A DNA stretch of 46,397 nucleotides from an uncultured Pirellulaceae bacterium (lineage in GTDB: Bacteria; Planctomycetota; Planctomycetia; Pirellulales; Pirellulaceae): assembly GCA_938010615.1 (NCBI GenBank), contig CALLUY010000020.1, positions 1 to 46,397 on the forward strand, given 5' to 3'. The position numbers and the translations under genes are program-made. The notes beneath the pieces are model-generated. The model was not told the origin of the DNA. It searched no databases and saw nothing but the letters and a program-made list of their open reading frames with translations. Each line of letters starts with the position of its first letter. The stretch's first letter is position 1. Below are positions 26,178 through 34,285 of this stretch, piece after piece.

Positions 26178-27731
26178 ATGTCCGAAACTTTGATTCAACT
26201 TCAACCGCTGGATGAGCATAACCAAAAACTGCAATCCAACGTCCATCCGCAAACGTGGTCGAATCCTGCCCCAAAGTCAGGTTACCACTTGGTGGTTATC
26301 GGAGCCGGCACGGCGGGCTTGGTCACCGCTGCAGGTGCCGCGGGACTCGGGGCTCGAGTCGCATTGATTGAGCGCGAGCTGATGGGCGGCGATTGCCTGA
26401 ATGTAGGATGCGTTCCATCCAAGGGGCTCATCGGCGCCGCACGCGTCGCAGCCACGGTGCGCGACGCCGCACCCTTCGGCGTCGACATTCCCGAAGGAGC
26501 CTCAGTCGACTTCGGAAAGGCGATGGCTCGGATGCGAAAGATTCGGGCCGACATCAGCCCTGTCGATTCGGCGCAGCGGTTCGCTGACCTTGGAGTCGAC
26601 GTCTTCTTCGGACAAGGCAGTTTTGTTGACGACGATACGGTCTCGGTGACAACGTCGTCCGGCGAAGTGACTGAATTGAACTATAAGAAAGCTGTCATCG
26701 CTTCAGGAGCTCGCGCGGCCGCACCGCCGATCAAAGGCCTTGAGACGATCGACTATTTGACCAACGAAAACCTGTTTTCGCTGACCGAACTGCCCAAGCG
26801 GTTTGGGATCGTAGGCAGCGGCCCTATCGGAAGCGAGATGGCTCAGTCGTTCGCTCGATTTGGCAGCGAAGTTTTCTTATTCGAGCAACAGGACCACATT
26901 CTTTCTCACGAAGACAGTGACGCCGCAGCGGTAGTGCAAAAGCAATTCGAAAAAGATGGCGTTAACTTGGTCTTGAATGCCAATGAAATGGAACTTTCGC
27001 CTGCCGGAGATCAGATCAGCGTGAAGGTCGTTCAGAACGGTATTGCCAATGAAGTGATCGTTGACCAACTGTTGATTGCCGTTGGGAGAGCTCCAAATAT
27101 CGACGGCTTGAACCTTGATGCTGTGAACGCGAAGTCTCACAAGAGAGGCATCGAAGTTAACGACAACATGCAAACGTCGAATCCAAAAATTTATGCCGCC
27201 GGTGACGTTTGTTCGAAGTTTCAATTCACGCACGCCGCGGACTTTCAGGCTCGCATCGTGATTCAAAACGCACTTTTTGCCGTCGGTCCGTTTGGCAAAG
27301 CAAAAGCCAGCGACCTGATTATCCCGTGGGCAACCTATACATCGCCTGAGATTGCTCACGTGGGGATGTACCCAAGCGACGCCAAAGAAGCCGGAATCGA
27401 AATCGACACTTATGTCCAACCGTTTGAGCACATCGATCGCGCGATCCTTGAAGGAACCGACGAGGGCTTCGTCAAGATTCACACGAAAAAGGGAACGGAC
27501 AAGATCGTTGGCGCAACCATCGTCGCGGAGAACGCGGGCGACTTGATATCAGAGATCACGGTCGCGATGAAGAACAAAGTTGGCTTGGCTGGCATTGGTT
27601 CGACGATTCACCCGTACCCAACTCAAGCCGAAGCCATTCGAAAACTAGGCGACCAGTACAACAAGACGAAGCTAACGCCGTTCAGTGCCAAGTTGCTGAA
27701 GTTTCTGATGAGGCTGAACGTCGGCGGTTAG
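26178..27731 (+). CDS. FAD-dependent disulfide oxidoreductase (MerA/Lpd-like)
   Basis: A class I pyridine nucleotide-disulfide oxidoreductase. The FAD site is VVIGAGTAGLVTAAGAAGLG, the redox-active pair C73/C78 lies in GGDCLNVGCVPSK, the NAD(P)H site is FGIVGSGPIGSEMAQSFARF, the second FAD motif is KIYAAGDVC, and the C-terminal domain carries the HPYPTQAEAIRK active-site histidine region. There is no mercury-binding HMA domain and no C-terminal Cys pair, so it is not a true mercuric reductase. The first 35 residues are an extra polar extension. AAGGAAG before the ATG is the ribosome site. It probably works with the TVP38 protein; the substrate is unknown. Confidence 0.9.
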   Translation: MSETLIQLQPLDEHNQKLQSNVHPQTWSNPAPKSGYHLVVIGAGTAGLVTAAGAAGLGARVALIERELMGGDCLNVGCVPSKGLIGAARVAATVRDAAPFGVDIPEGASVDFGKAMARMRKIRADISPVDSAQRFADLGVDVFFGQGSFVDDDTVSVTTSSGEVTELNYKKAVIASGARAAAPPIKGLETIDYLTNENLFSLTELPKRFGIVGSGPIGSEMAQSFARFGSEVFLFEQQDHILSHEDSDAAAVVQKQFEKDGVNLVLNANEMELSPAGDQISVKVVQNGIANEVIVDQLLIAVGRAPNIDGLNLDAVNAKSHKRGIEVNDNMQTSNPKIYAAGDVCSKFQFTHAADFQARIVIQNALFAVGPFGKAKASDLIIPWATYTSPEIAHVGMYPSDAKEAGIEIDTYVQPFEHIDRAILEGTDEGFVKIHTKKGTDKIVGATIVAENAGDLISEITVAMKNKVGLAGIGSTIHPYPTQAEAIRKLGDQYNKTKLTPFSAKLLKFLMRLNVGG

Positions 27732-27751
27732 TGGTTCGTCATTAGACCATG

Positions 27752-29839
27752 CTAATTCGCGACATAAACCGCCATCGATTTTTGGGGCAACGTATAGCTT
27801 CCACTTTCGGGCAGCGCCGGACCATCCAAATCAGGATAGATGTCCTTTGGACTCGTCAGTGACGTATCCATGAACATCTGCCAGTTTCGCGAACGGGCGA
27901 TTGCTGGAATCATGAATCGACATCCAGCAGAACTGGAATTCAACATCAGCAACACGTCGCGACCAAGACCAGAAGGATCTTCTTCTGGAGTCGGAGCAGC
28001 CAACAAACAGATGATTGGAAGATCAGACGAATGCCAGTCAACCGCGGTCCCAAGCGCGCTGTACCAACTCACGTCCGACCAGCCATCTTTGCTGTTAGGA
28101 ACTCCCGTCAAGAAAGTCCGCCGGCGAACGGTTGGCTGATTTTTGCGGAACTGGATCAACGCCCGCACGAACCGAATCATCTCCGTGTTCTTTTCCTGCA
28201 ACGCCCAATCCAACCAAGAAATTTCATTGTCTTGGCAGTAGGCGTTGTTGTTCCCTTTCTGCGTACGACGGAACTCGTCGCCGGCAACCAGCATCGGAAC
28301 GCCCTGACTAAGCATCAAGGTGGATAGCATGTTTTTGATTTGCTGGTTTCTCAACGCGTCGATGATCGGCTGATCTGTCGGGCCTTCAACGCCAAAGTTC
28401 TCACTGAAGTTGTTGTTGTCACCGTCGCGATTGTCTTCGCCATTGGCCAGATTGTGCTTCTCGCGGTAGCTGACCAAGTCGTTCATCGTGAAGCCGTCGT
28501 GCGACGTGATGAAGTTGATACTTGCACAAGGCGGACGGCCGCCGGGTTGATACAGGTCCGCAGATCCGGCTAATCGAGTCGCCAACGCGCCGCGTGTTCC
28601 GCCATCGCCACGCCAGTAGCCACGAGCATCGTCGCGATAGCGTCCGTTCCACTCGGCCCATCGATCGTCGCCGAATGAACCGACTTGGTAGGCGCCGGCA
28701 GCGTCCCATGCTTCGGCAATGATCTTCGTGTCAGCCAAAAGCGGATCTTCGCCAATCGCTTCAACCAACGGCGGATTCGGAACAAGGTTTCCGGATCGAT
28801 CGCGGCTCAAAATCGAAGCCAGATCAAATCGGAAGCCGTCGATGTGGTAGTTGTGAACCCAATGTCGCAAGCAATGGAAAATCATCTCTCGGACGATCGG
28901 ATGGTTTCCGTTGACCGCGTTGCCGCAGCCAGAATAATTCTTGTAGTATCGAGCATCATTTTCCAGCATGTAGTAAACGGAATTCTCGAGTCCTTTGAAA
29001 CTCAGGACGGGACCTTTTTCGTTACCCTCGCAAGTGTGGTTGAAGACCACGTCGAGGATGACTTCGATGCCGGCTTCATGCAGCGCTTTGACCATCTGTT
29101 TGAATTCGATGACTTGGGCGCCGGGCGTTTCGTCCCACGCGTAACCGCGATGCGGCGCAAAGAACGCCATCGAATCGTAGCCCCAATAGTTTGGGCGATC
29201 TTTTTTTTCTCCGCTGTAGTCATGAATCGGAAACTCGTGGATCGGCATCAATTCGACTGCCGTCACGCCCAATGACTTGAGGTAAGGAATCTTTTCGATG
29301 ACGCCAAGGTAAGAACCCGGATGTTCAACGCCACTCGATTCGTGATTCGTGAAACCGCGAACGTGCATCTCGTAGATGACGGATTCCGAGATGTCTGTTT
29401 TTAAATGTCGGTCGCCAGCCCAATCAAAATGGTCATCCACGACAACGCACTTCGGCGGACGAAGGATGCCATCGGTCGATGGTTGGAAATGGCCTGCCAG
29501 AGCTTTTGCGTATGGATCGATCAATCGAGCATTCGCGTCGAATCTCATTCCGCGCGCCGGATCGTGTGGGCCGGAAGCCTGGAAGTGGTAAAGTTGACCG
29601 GGTCGCAGACCGGGAACAAAGATGCTCCAGATGTCTCCCCATCGATTCTGACTTGGATCGAAGTTCAGGATCTCGACCGGTTCGGAGTTGTCGACGTCAT
29701 CATAAAGCAGCAAACGCATTTCAGTTGCGTTGCGGCTAAAGACCACGAACTGCACTCCGGAATCGCCGACGACGGCTCCGTAGGGCAACATGTGAGTAAA
29801 CTGAAGCTCTGTTTGAGTGTGTCTCATATGCATTAACAT
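27752..29839 (-). CDS. glgX: Glycogen debranching enzyme GlgX
   Basis: It cleaves alpha-1,6 branches of phosphorylase-limited glycogen. A CBM48 domain (about residues 15-110) precedes the GH13 barrel, whose four conserved regions are all intact: VILDVVFNHTCEG, GFRFDLASIL (nucleophile Asp), KIIAEAWDAAG (acid Glu) and INFITSHDGF. The segment YHIDGFRFDLAS and the sequence YWGYDSMAFFAPHRGYA are typical of GlgX/isoamylase. The start region has several ATGs (29839, 29833, 29827), and I cannot choose firmly. It converges with the plus-strand oxidoreductase gene. Confidence 0.93.
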   Translation of the reverse strand: MLMHMRHTQTELQFTHMLPYGAVVGDSGVQFVVFSRNATEMRLLLYDDVDNSEPVEILNFDPSQNRWGDIWSIFVPGLRPGQLYHFQASGPHDPARGMRFDANARLIDPYAKALAGHFQPSTDGILRPPKCVVVDDHFDWAGDRHLKTDISESVIYEMHVRGFTNHESSGVEHPGSYLGVIEKIPYLKSLGVTAVELMPIHEFPIHDYSGEKKDRPNYWGYDSMAFFAPHRGYAWDETPGAQVIEFKQMVKALHEAGIEVILDVVFNHTCEGNEKGPVLSFKGLENSVYYMLENDARYYKNYSGCGNAVNGNHPIVREMIFHCLRHWVHNYHIDGFRFDLASILSRDRSGNLVPNPPLVEAIGEDPLLADTKIIAEAWDAAGAYQVGSFGDDRWAEWNGRYRDDARGYWRGDGGTRGALATRLAGSADLYQPGGRPPCASINFITSHDGFTMNDLVSYREKHNLANGEDNRDGDNNNFSENFGVEGPTDQPIIDALRNQQIKNMLSTLMLSQGVPMLVAGDEFRRTQKGNNNAYCQDNEISWLDWALQEKNTEMIRFVRALIQFRKNQPTVRRRTFLTGVPNSKDGWSDVSWYSALGTAVDWHSSDLPIICLLAAPTPEEDPSGLGRDVLLMLNSSSAGCRFMIPAIARSRNWQMFMDTSLTSPKDIYPDLDGPALPESGSYTLPQKSMAVYVAN

Positions 29840-30236
29840 TCGTCGATTTCCTCTAACTTTACAATCCCGCTACCGCAACGCGGGATTGGCGCTCTTAAAC
29901 CCCAAACTTACCCGCCAGATCAAGACATTAACGGGTTGATTTCATAAATTGGTCGTGTTTGAGGGCCAGTGTCTTGAGAGAAACAGGGTGATCAAGTCCA
30001 GCCATTTATCCGGAAACGACACTGCAGTTGGGAGCGATCGCCGAGTCGTTACAGCTTGTGATGGTGTGTTGTCGAGGCGCCCTTTAGCAGGCTGTAGGGG
30101 AACGTTCAAAAAATGGAGCTAGTTTTGGAGCAACCCCGTTCCGTTTGCTGGTGGATCGGCGACAATGGTGGAAATGGAGGTCGGTATTCGGATCCCGCCA
30201 TCATCTTCACACTTCACACTGTAAACTGCACACTTC
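29840..30236. other. Intergenic region between divergent glgX and purM
   Basis: About 395 bp with no gene I can support. It holds both promoters, not identified. A motif AGGCTGTAGGGGAAC near 30089 resembles AGGCTGTCGGGGAAC near 39872. The last 40 bp before purM contain repeated CACTTCACAC/CACACTTC units instead of a ribosome site. Confidence 0.4.
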
Positions 30237-31316
30237 ATGACTGGCGTTTCCTACAAAGATTCGGGCGTTGACCTGGACGTTTACAACGACGCGATGAAAC
30301 GGCTTCCAAAGCTGATGCATCGAACCTTTTCGCCGCGAGTCAAACAGCTCGACGGAGGATTCGCGGGTCTGTTCCAGTTGGACTTCGACTGCAACCTCTT
30401 TCGTCGCAACTACGAGAAACCGATTCTTGTTTCCGGCGCCGACGGAGTTGGCACGAAATTGAAAGTCGCCCAGAAGCTTGGCCGACACGACACGATTGGT
30501 ATCGATCTGGTTGCGATGTGCGTCAACGATACGATCTGCTGCGGTGCCGAGCCGTTGTTTTTTCTGGACTACATTGCGATGTCGCATGACGATCCAGTTT
30601 TGCTGGAACAGCTGGTCAAAGGCATCAGTGACGGGTGCGTCGAATCTGATTCAGCGCTGCTCGGCGGCGAGACCGCGATCATGCCCGACCACTACCAGCC
30701 CGGCGATTATGAATTGGCTGGGTTCTGCGTCGGCGTCGTCGAAAAGAGTCAACTGATTGATGGAAAGTCTGTCGCCCCTGACGATGTCGTGATTGGAATC
30801 GCTTCCAACGGCGTGCACGCTAACGGCTTCAGCTTGGTGCGAAAGATTGTTTTCGATCACGCAAAGCTGGACGTTGATAGTCCCTTTGAGCCACAGCCAG
30901 AGAAAACAATTGGCGATGTGCTGATGGAGCCAACGCTCCTGTACACGTCAGCGGTTCGCAAAGTTCTGAATCACTATCGAGTCAAGCAAGTCGTCCACGG
31001 GATTGCTCATATCACCGGCGGTGGCTTGGCCGAGAACATGGAGCGAATCTTGCCTCCGGGAATCTCGATCGACATCGACGCGAACGCGTGGACGGCAGCT
31101 CCCGTCTTCGATTGGCTTCAGAAACTAGGCAACGTTGATCGCGACGAGATGTTCAGGGTTTTCAATATGGGGATTGGTATGACGCTGATCGTCAGCCCGT
31201 ACTACGCCGATTCGGTGGTTCGGATGCTGGAGCAGTCAGGCCATGAAGCGATGGTGATTGGCGGCGTGAAAGCTCATGAAGATTCGGCACAGCGCCGGGT
31301 GACCGTGAAGCATTAG
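30237..31316 (+). CDS. purM: Phosphoribosylformylglycinamidine cyclo-ligase (AIR synthetase)
   Basis: PurM closes the imidazole ring in purine synthesis, turning FGAM plus ATP into AIR. The start [18 protein letters not shown], the ATP/substrate loop [13 protein letters not shown], the stretch [20 protein letters not shown], and [20 protein letters not shown] are characteristic. The C-terminal domain has [15 protein letters not shown] and [15 protein letters not shown]. Length (359) is normal. The ATG at 30237 has no clear Shine-Dalgarno site. No other purine gene is adjacent. Confidence 0.96.
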   Translation: MTGVSYKDSGVDLDVYNDAMKRLPKLMHRTFSPRVKQLDGGFAGLFQLDFDCNLFRRNYEKPILVSGADGVGTKLKVAQKLGRHDTIGIDLVAMCVNDTICCGAEPLFFLDYIAMSHDDPVLLEQLVKGISDGCVESDSALLGGETAIMPDHYQPGDYELAGFCVGVVEKSQLIDGKSVAPDDVVIGIASNGVHANGFSLVRKIVFDHAKLDVDSPFEPQPEKTIGDVLMEPTLLYTSAVRKVLNHYRVKQVVHGIAHITGGGLAENMERILPPGISIDIDANAWTAAPVFDWLQKLGNVDRDEMFRVFNMGIGMTLIVSPYYADSVVRMLEQSGHEAMVIGGVKAHEDSAQRRVTVKH

Positions 31317-31584
31317 TGGAATTGCACAGCCGTGACGCGTAAGCAGCCGGGGACAGAAAATCGGAGATTAATCTCCCTCGGCTCACATGCTCTTGTGGCG
31401 GGTCCGTGAGTTACGTAAACGCGATGTTCTGAATCAGACGGAACAATCGTTAGCCTCGATTTGATCGGGATTCAGTCCTCTCCAATCCCGTTGGACACGT
31501 TTGAATGTCCTTCGTTCTCCTCGTTCTCGCCCTAAATGATTGTTGTTGGTTTATTGCTCGATATCCAAAACATAAGTGGCCGCA

Positions 31585-32070
31585 ATGTCTGTCAATCGTA
31601 GATCTTTCATGCAACAGGCAGGTTCTTCGCTGACTTCGATATTCGTCATTGGCCAGCTTGATGTTTCAAATCATTCAAAAGCCGGCTTGGATGATGATCT
31701 TCTGGTAGCTGCCGCAGCGACATTTGAATACGTGTTGCAGACGTTTATTTTCGAGAATGCTCATGCCACCGAGTTGCCCGAAATCACGGACGAAACGCGA
31801 AGAGCTGCGAAGGAAGTTAGTCTTGGGCTTGAACCTCATAACGCGCCGGCGATTTTTAAACAAGCGAGTTTTCTACCTCTCGGACGAAGCATAAGGCTTG
31901 TTTTTTCCAACAATGTACATGTCGTCATTACCGAAGATCGTGTTGGGCAATTCAAAATGTTCATGCGGAATGTTCTTGAGTTCGACGCGCCAAACAGCGA
32001 CGATGTGCTTGAATTTTTAGAGGGCATGCTGGAACTACTTAGATCACCTGACGTGTACAACTATGACTGA
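31585..32070 (+). CDS. Hypothetical protein with Tat-like N-terminus
   Basis: A 161-residue protein. The N-terminus (SVNRRSFMQQAGSSLTSIFV) looks like a twin-arginine signal, though its hydrophobic part is short. The remainder is mixed alpha/beta with an acidic C-terminal helix (DDVLEFLEGMLELLRS). I prefer the ATG at 31585 over a GTG at 31576. It converges with the protease operon and ends 3 bp before the stop of the last operon gene. No family recognised. Confidence 0.55.
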   Translation: MSVNRRSFMQQAGSSLTSIFVIGQLDVSNHSKAGLDDDLLVAAAATFEYVLQTFIFENAHATELPEITDETRRAAKEVSLGLEPHNAPAIFKQASFLPLGRSIRLVFSNNVHVVITEDRVGQFKMFMRNVLEFDAPNSDDVLEFLEGMLELLRSPDVYNYD

Positions 32071-32072
32071 AT

Positions 32073-33260
32073 CTATTTGATCTTCGGCGGTTCAAGCGTA
32101 GGCGGACCGTCTTTCGGTTTCGGGGGCTTTCCGAGCAAAAGGGTTCGCTTTTCAACTTCCTTTGTTTCTTCGAACCAGATTTTCAATTCGACTTCCTGGC
32201 CGGATTCGAAGCGGTTCAGGATCTGACGAAGTTTGAGCATGTCGGAAACTTTTTCGCCATCGATCTCGCGAATACAGTCCTCTCGGCGGATGCCGGCTTT
32301 GTCGGCAGGCGAGTCGCGGACGACTTCTTCGATCCACAGGCCTTCCAGTTCAGGAACCGCCATTAGTTTGATGCCAAGAAATGGCGGCGTCACTTCGACG
32401 CCTTCTTCTTTGAGACGCTTGATCACAGGGCTGTCGGCATCGATTGGAATGGCGAATCCAATCCCTGAGTCATACCATTGCACACCGGCGCCGGTGGATT
32501 GTGATTGAGGATCCATCGGGACGCAGATGCCAATCATGCGGCCCTTGATGTCAACCAACGGACCACCGTAGTTGGCAGGGCTGATGTTGGCGTCGGTTTG
32601 CACGGCCTTCCCGCCGATGCGATTTTTAGCACTGACGATTCCCATCGAAACCGCAGGACTCATGTCGCCGTAGCCAACGCCGATCGAAACCGCCCATTGC
32701 CCAACCGTGACTTCCTTTTCGGCGACCATTTCAGGGACTTTCAAATCGGAAACACCTTCAATTTTCAGCAGACAGATTTTTCGAATGTTGTCCTGCCCCA
32801 TTATTTGAGCCGTATGTCGCTTGCCATCACTGGTGACGACCGTGATGACAGGTGGCTTTTGAATGAAGTTGAAAGTACTGGTAACGATGTAGCCGTCTGA
32901 CGAGATCACGATTCCAGTTGTGTTGCCTTCGCCCTGTTTCCGGATGCCTCCGATTCGACCCTGGACTGCAGCGACGCCACCGTAAGATTCAATCGTGACG
33001 AGCGAAGGTTGAACTTTTTCCGTCGCCGCGCGAAACGCTTTCGCAGTCAGCATCATGGTTTGGAAAGCATCAGGTTGCTGGGCGATGGCTGGTGTGTTCA
33101 GAGAGAGCACGAAAAACACCGCAAGCAAACATCCAAACCTGCGGGATCGCAATGCCGCAGCCGCGGTCCCCCTCACCCCCAGCCCCTCTCCCTCCAGGGG
33201 AGAGGGGAGCAAGGATGATGAATTCAAAGCCTTCAAATCGATTGCTCGTTGTTCGCTCAT
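32073..33260 (-). CDS. HtrA-like pseudoprotease with PDZ domain (second)
   Basis: The trypsin-like HtrA fold followed by one PDZ domain is clear (TGIVISSDGYIVTSTFNF; SMGIVSAKNRIGGKAVQTDA; ISPANYGGPLVDIKGRMIG; PDZ from FLGIKLMAVPELEGLWIEEV to EVELKIWFEE). Aligning to the active HtrA-like gene of this operon, the His position is Phe130, the Asp position is Lys161 and the Ser position is Tyr231, so it should be inactive. The start ATG at 33260 overlaps the upstream stop by ATGA. The first 32 residues come largely from a palindromic repeat (LLPSPLEGEGLGVRG), followed by a signal peptide FGCLLAVFFVLSLNTPAIAQ. An internal TTG (residue 37) is an alternative start. Confidence 0.85.
   Translation of the reverse strand: MSEQRAIDLKALNSSSLLPSPLEGEGLGVRGTAAAALRSRRFGCLLAVFFVLSLNTPAIAQQPDAFQTMMLTAKAFRAATEKVQPSLVTIESYGGVAAVQGRIGGIRKQGEGNTTGIVISSDGYIVTSTFNFIQKPPVITVVTSDGKRHTAQIMGQDNIRKICLLKIEGVSDLKVPEMVAEKEVTVGQWAVSIGVGYGDMSPAVSMGIVSAKNRIGGKAVQTDANISPANYGGPLVDIKGRMIGICVPMDPQSQSTGAGVQWYDSGIGFAIPIDADSPVIKRLKEEGVEVTPPFLGIKLMAVPELEGLWIEEVVRDSPADKAGIRREDCIREIDGEKVSDMLKLRQILNRFESGQEVELKIWFEETKEVEKRTLLLGKPPKPKDGPPTLEPPKIK
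33167..33210. repeat. GC-rich palindromic repeat inside a coding region
   Basis: The core is a 10-bp stem CCCCTCTCCC (33183-33192) with GGGAGAGGGG (33198-33207) and a 5-base loop, flanked by CCCCCTCACCCCCAGC. It is translated in frame as LLPSPLEGEGLGVRG ahead of the signal peptide of the gene ending at 33260. This sequence type is a widespread intergenic repeat in several bacterial groups (recalled, not searched). Confidence 0.75.
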
Positions 33261-34285
33261 TGTTTCTTCTCCGTCGGCGTGATCGCGATCCGTAACAATT
33301 CTCGCCCGCGTTTGACGATGATGAAAATTTCCTCCCCGGGTCGCAGCTTCAACAACGCCTGCTCGTAATCTTTCACCGTGGCTGTTTTTTCGCCGCCGAT
33401 GGAAACGATCATGTCGTCGGGCTTGAGCCCAACTTCTTTCGCCGGCGTGCCGCGTTTAACCCGATCGATGTACGCCGGATCGCTACGTCCACCGAGCTTG
33501 AAAAGTGCGATGCCCAAGTCGGCGTTTCCGGCTGCCTTAACGGTTTCTTTCTGAGTCGCTTCGGCGAGTTCTCCGTTGACGAATTGAAGCAGCACCGAAG
33601 ATGGAATTGCGTAATTAAGCCGCGTGTTGGTTTCACTACTGTTGATGATTTTCCCAACCATCCCGACAAGGTTTCCGTCCCCCATGATGACGGCTCCGCC
33701 GCCGGCTCCAGGGTTGCTGGTAATGGCATCGATCAACACAAGCTCCCCAGCGTAAGCCAAGTCTCGTTTGTTGAGCCAAGCTTCGATCGATGAGCGGAGT
33801 GAAATAACGCCCGCCGTTGCCGAAAGAGGTTCTTCGTGATCGGCGACCTTGAACGCATTGGTTAGCGCAACGACAAAGTCACCTTTCTGGCCGACGGGAT
33901 CGGTGGTCAGCTCAAAGTAATCCGGAGTGCCGCGATCAATTTTTAGCAGTGCCATTTGCGAGACGCGATTGCGATTCAAGATCGTCGCCGGATGAGAAAC
34001 GCCATCACTGGTCACGACTCGAACTTCACGTCCGTCCAGAAACACGCCCTGTGTCGTGATGATTTTGCCATCTTCACTGACGATGATGCCAGTGGCAAAT
34101 CCATCGACGCGCCCCGCACCGGCGCCAAAGACTTTTACCATTTTTGGTTGAGCCATGTCGACAAGCGTTTGGAAGAATCCGGCCTGTTTCGAATCACGCT
34201 TCGCAGGTTTCGGATTGACTTGCTGCGCGAACGCTGGCGTTGCGAGAAAGCAAAACGCGGCCAAGATTGTGAGGCTCGTCTTCAT
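33257..34285 (-). CDS. HtrA-like pseudoprotease with PDZ domain (first)
   Basis: A secreted protein (signal MKTSLTILAAFCFLATPAFA) with a degenerate HtrA-type trypsin fold and one PDZ domain (from GIALFKLGGRSDPAYIDRVK to GEEIFIIVKRGRELLRIAI). Compared with an active HtrA (TNHHV / D-x-x-x-x / NPGNSGGP), the corresponding segments are TTQGV, QMALL and NPGAGGGA, so His, Asp and Ser are replaced by Gly80, Gln110 and Gly195. It keeps the substrate-loop framework and the PDZ, so it may bind peptides or regulate the active protease. Start and stop overlap both neighbours by ATGA. Confidence 0.87.
   Translation of the reverse strand: MKTSLTILAAFCFLATPAFAQQVNPKPAKRDSKQAGFFQTLVDMAQPKMVKVFGAGAGRVDGFATGIIVSEDGKIITTQGVFLDGREVRVVTSDGVSHPATILNRNRVSQMALLKIDRGTPDYFELTTDPVGQKGDFVVALTNAFKVADHEEPLSATAGVISLRSSIEAWLNKRDLAYAGELVLIDAITSNPGAGGGAVIMGDGNLVGMVGKIINSSETNTRLNYAIPSSVLLQFVNGELAEATQKETVKAAGNADLGIALFKLGGRSDPAYIDRVKRGTPAKEVGLKPDDMIVSIGGEKTATVKDYEQALLKLRPGEEIFIIVKRGRELLRIAITPTEKKQ

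Noticed and set aside
28685..29275. 196-codon plus-strand ORF opposite glgX
   Set aside because: It overlaps fully with conserved GH13 motifs on the minus strand, so it is a shadow.
30000..30090. Short open stretch reading YPETTLQLGAIAESLQLVMV, which vaguely recalls an LpxD N-terminus
   Set aside because: The resemblance covers too few residues, there is no start codon in place and no following domain.
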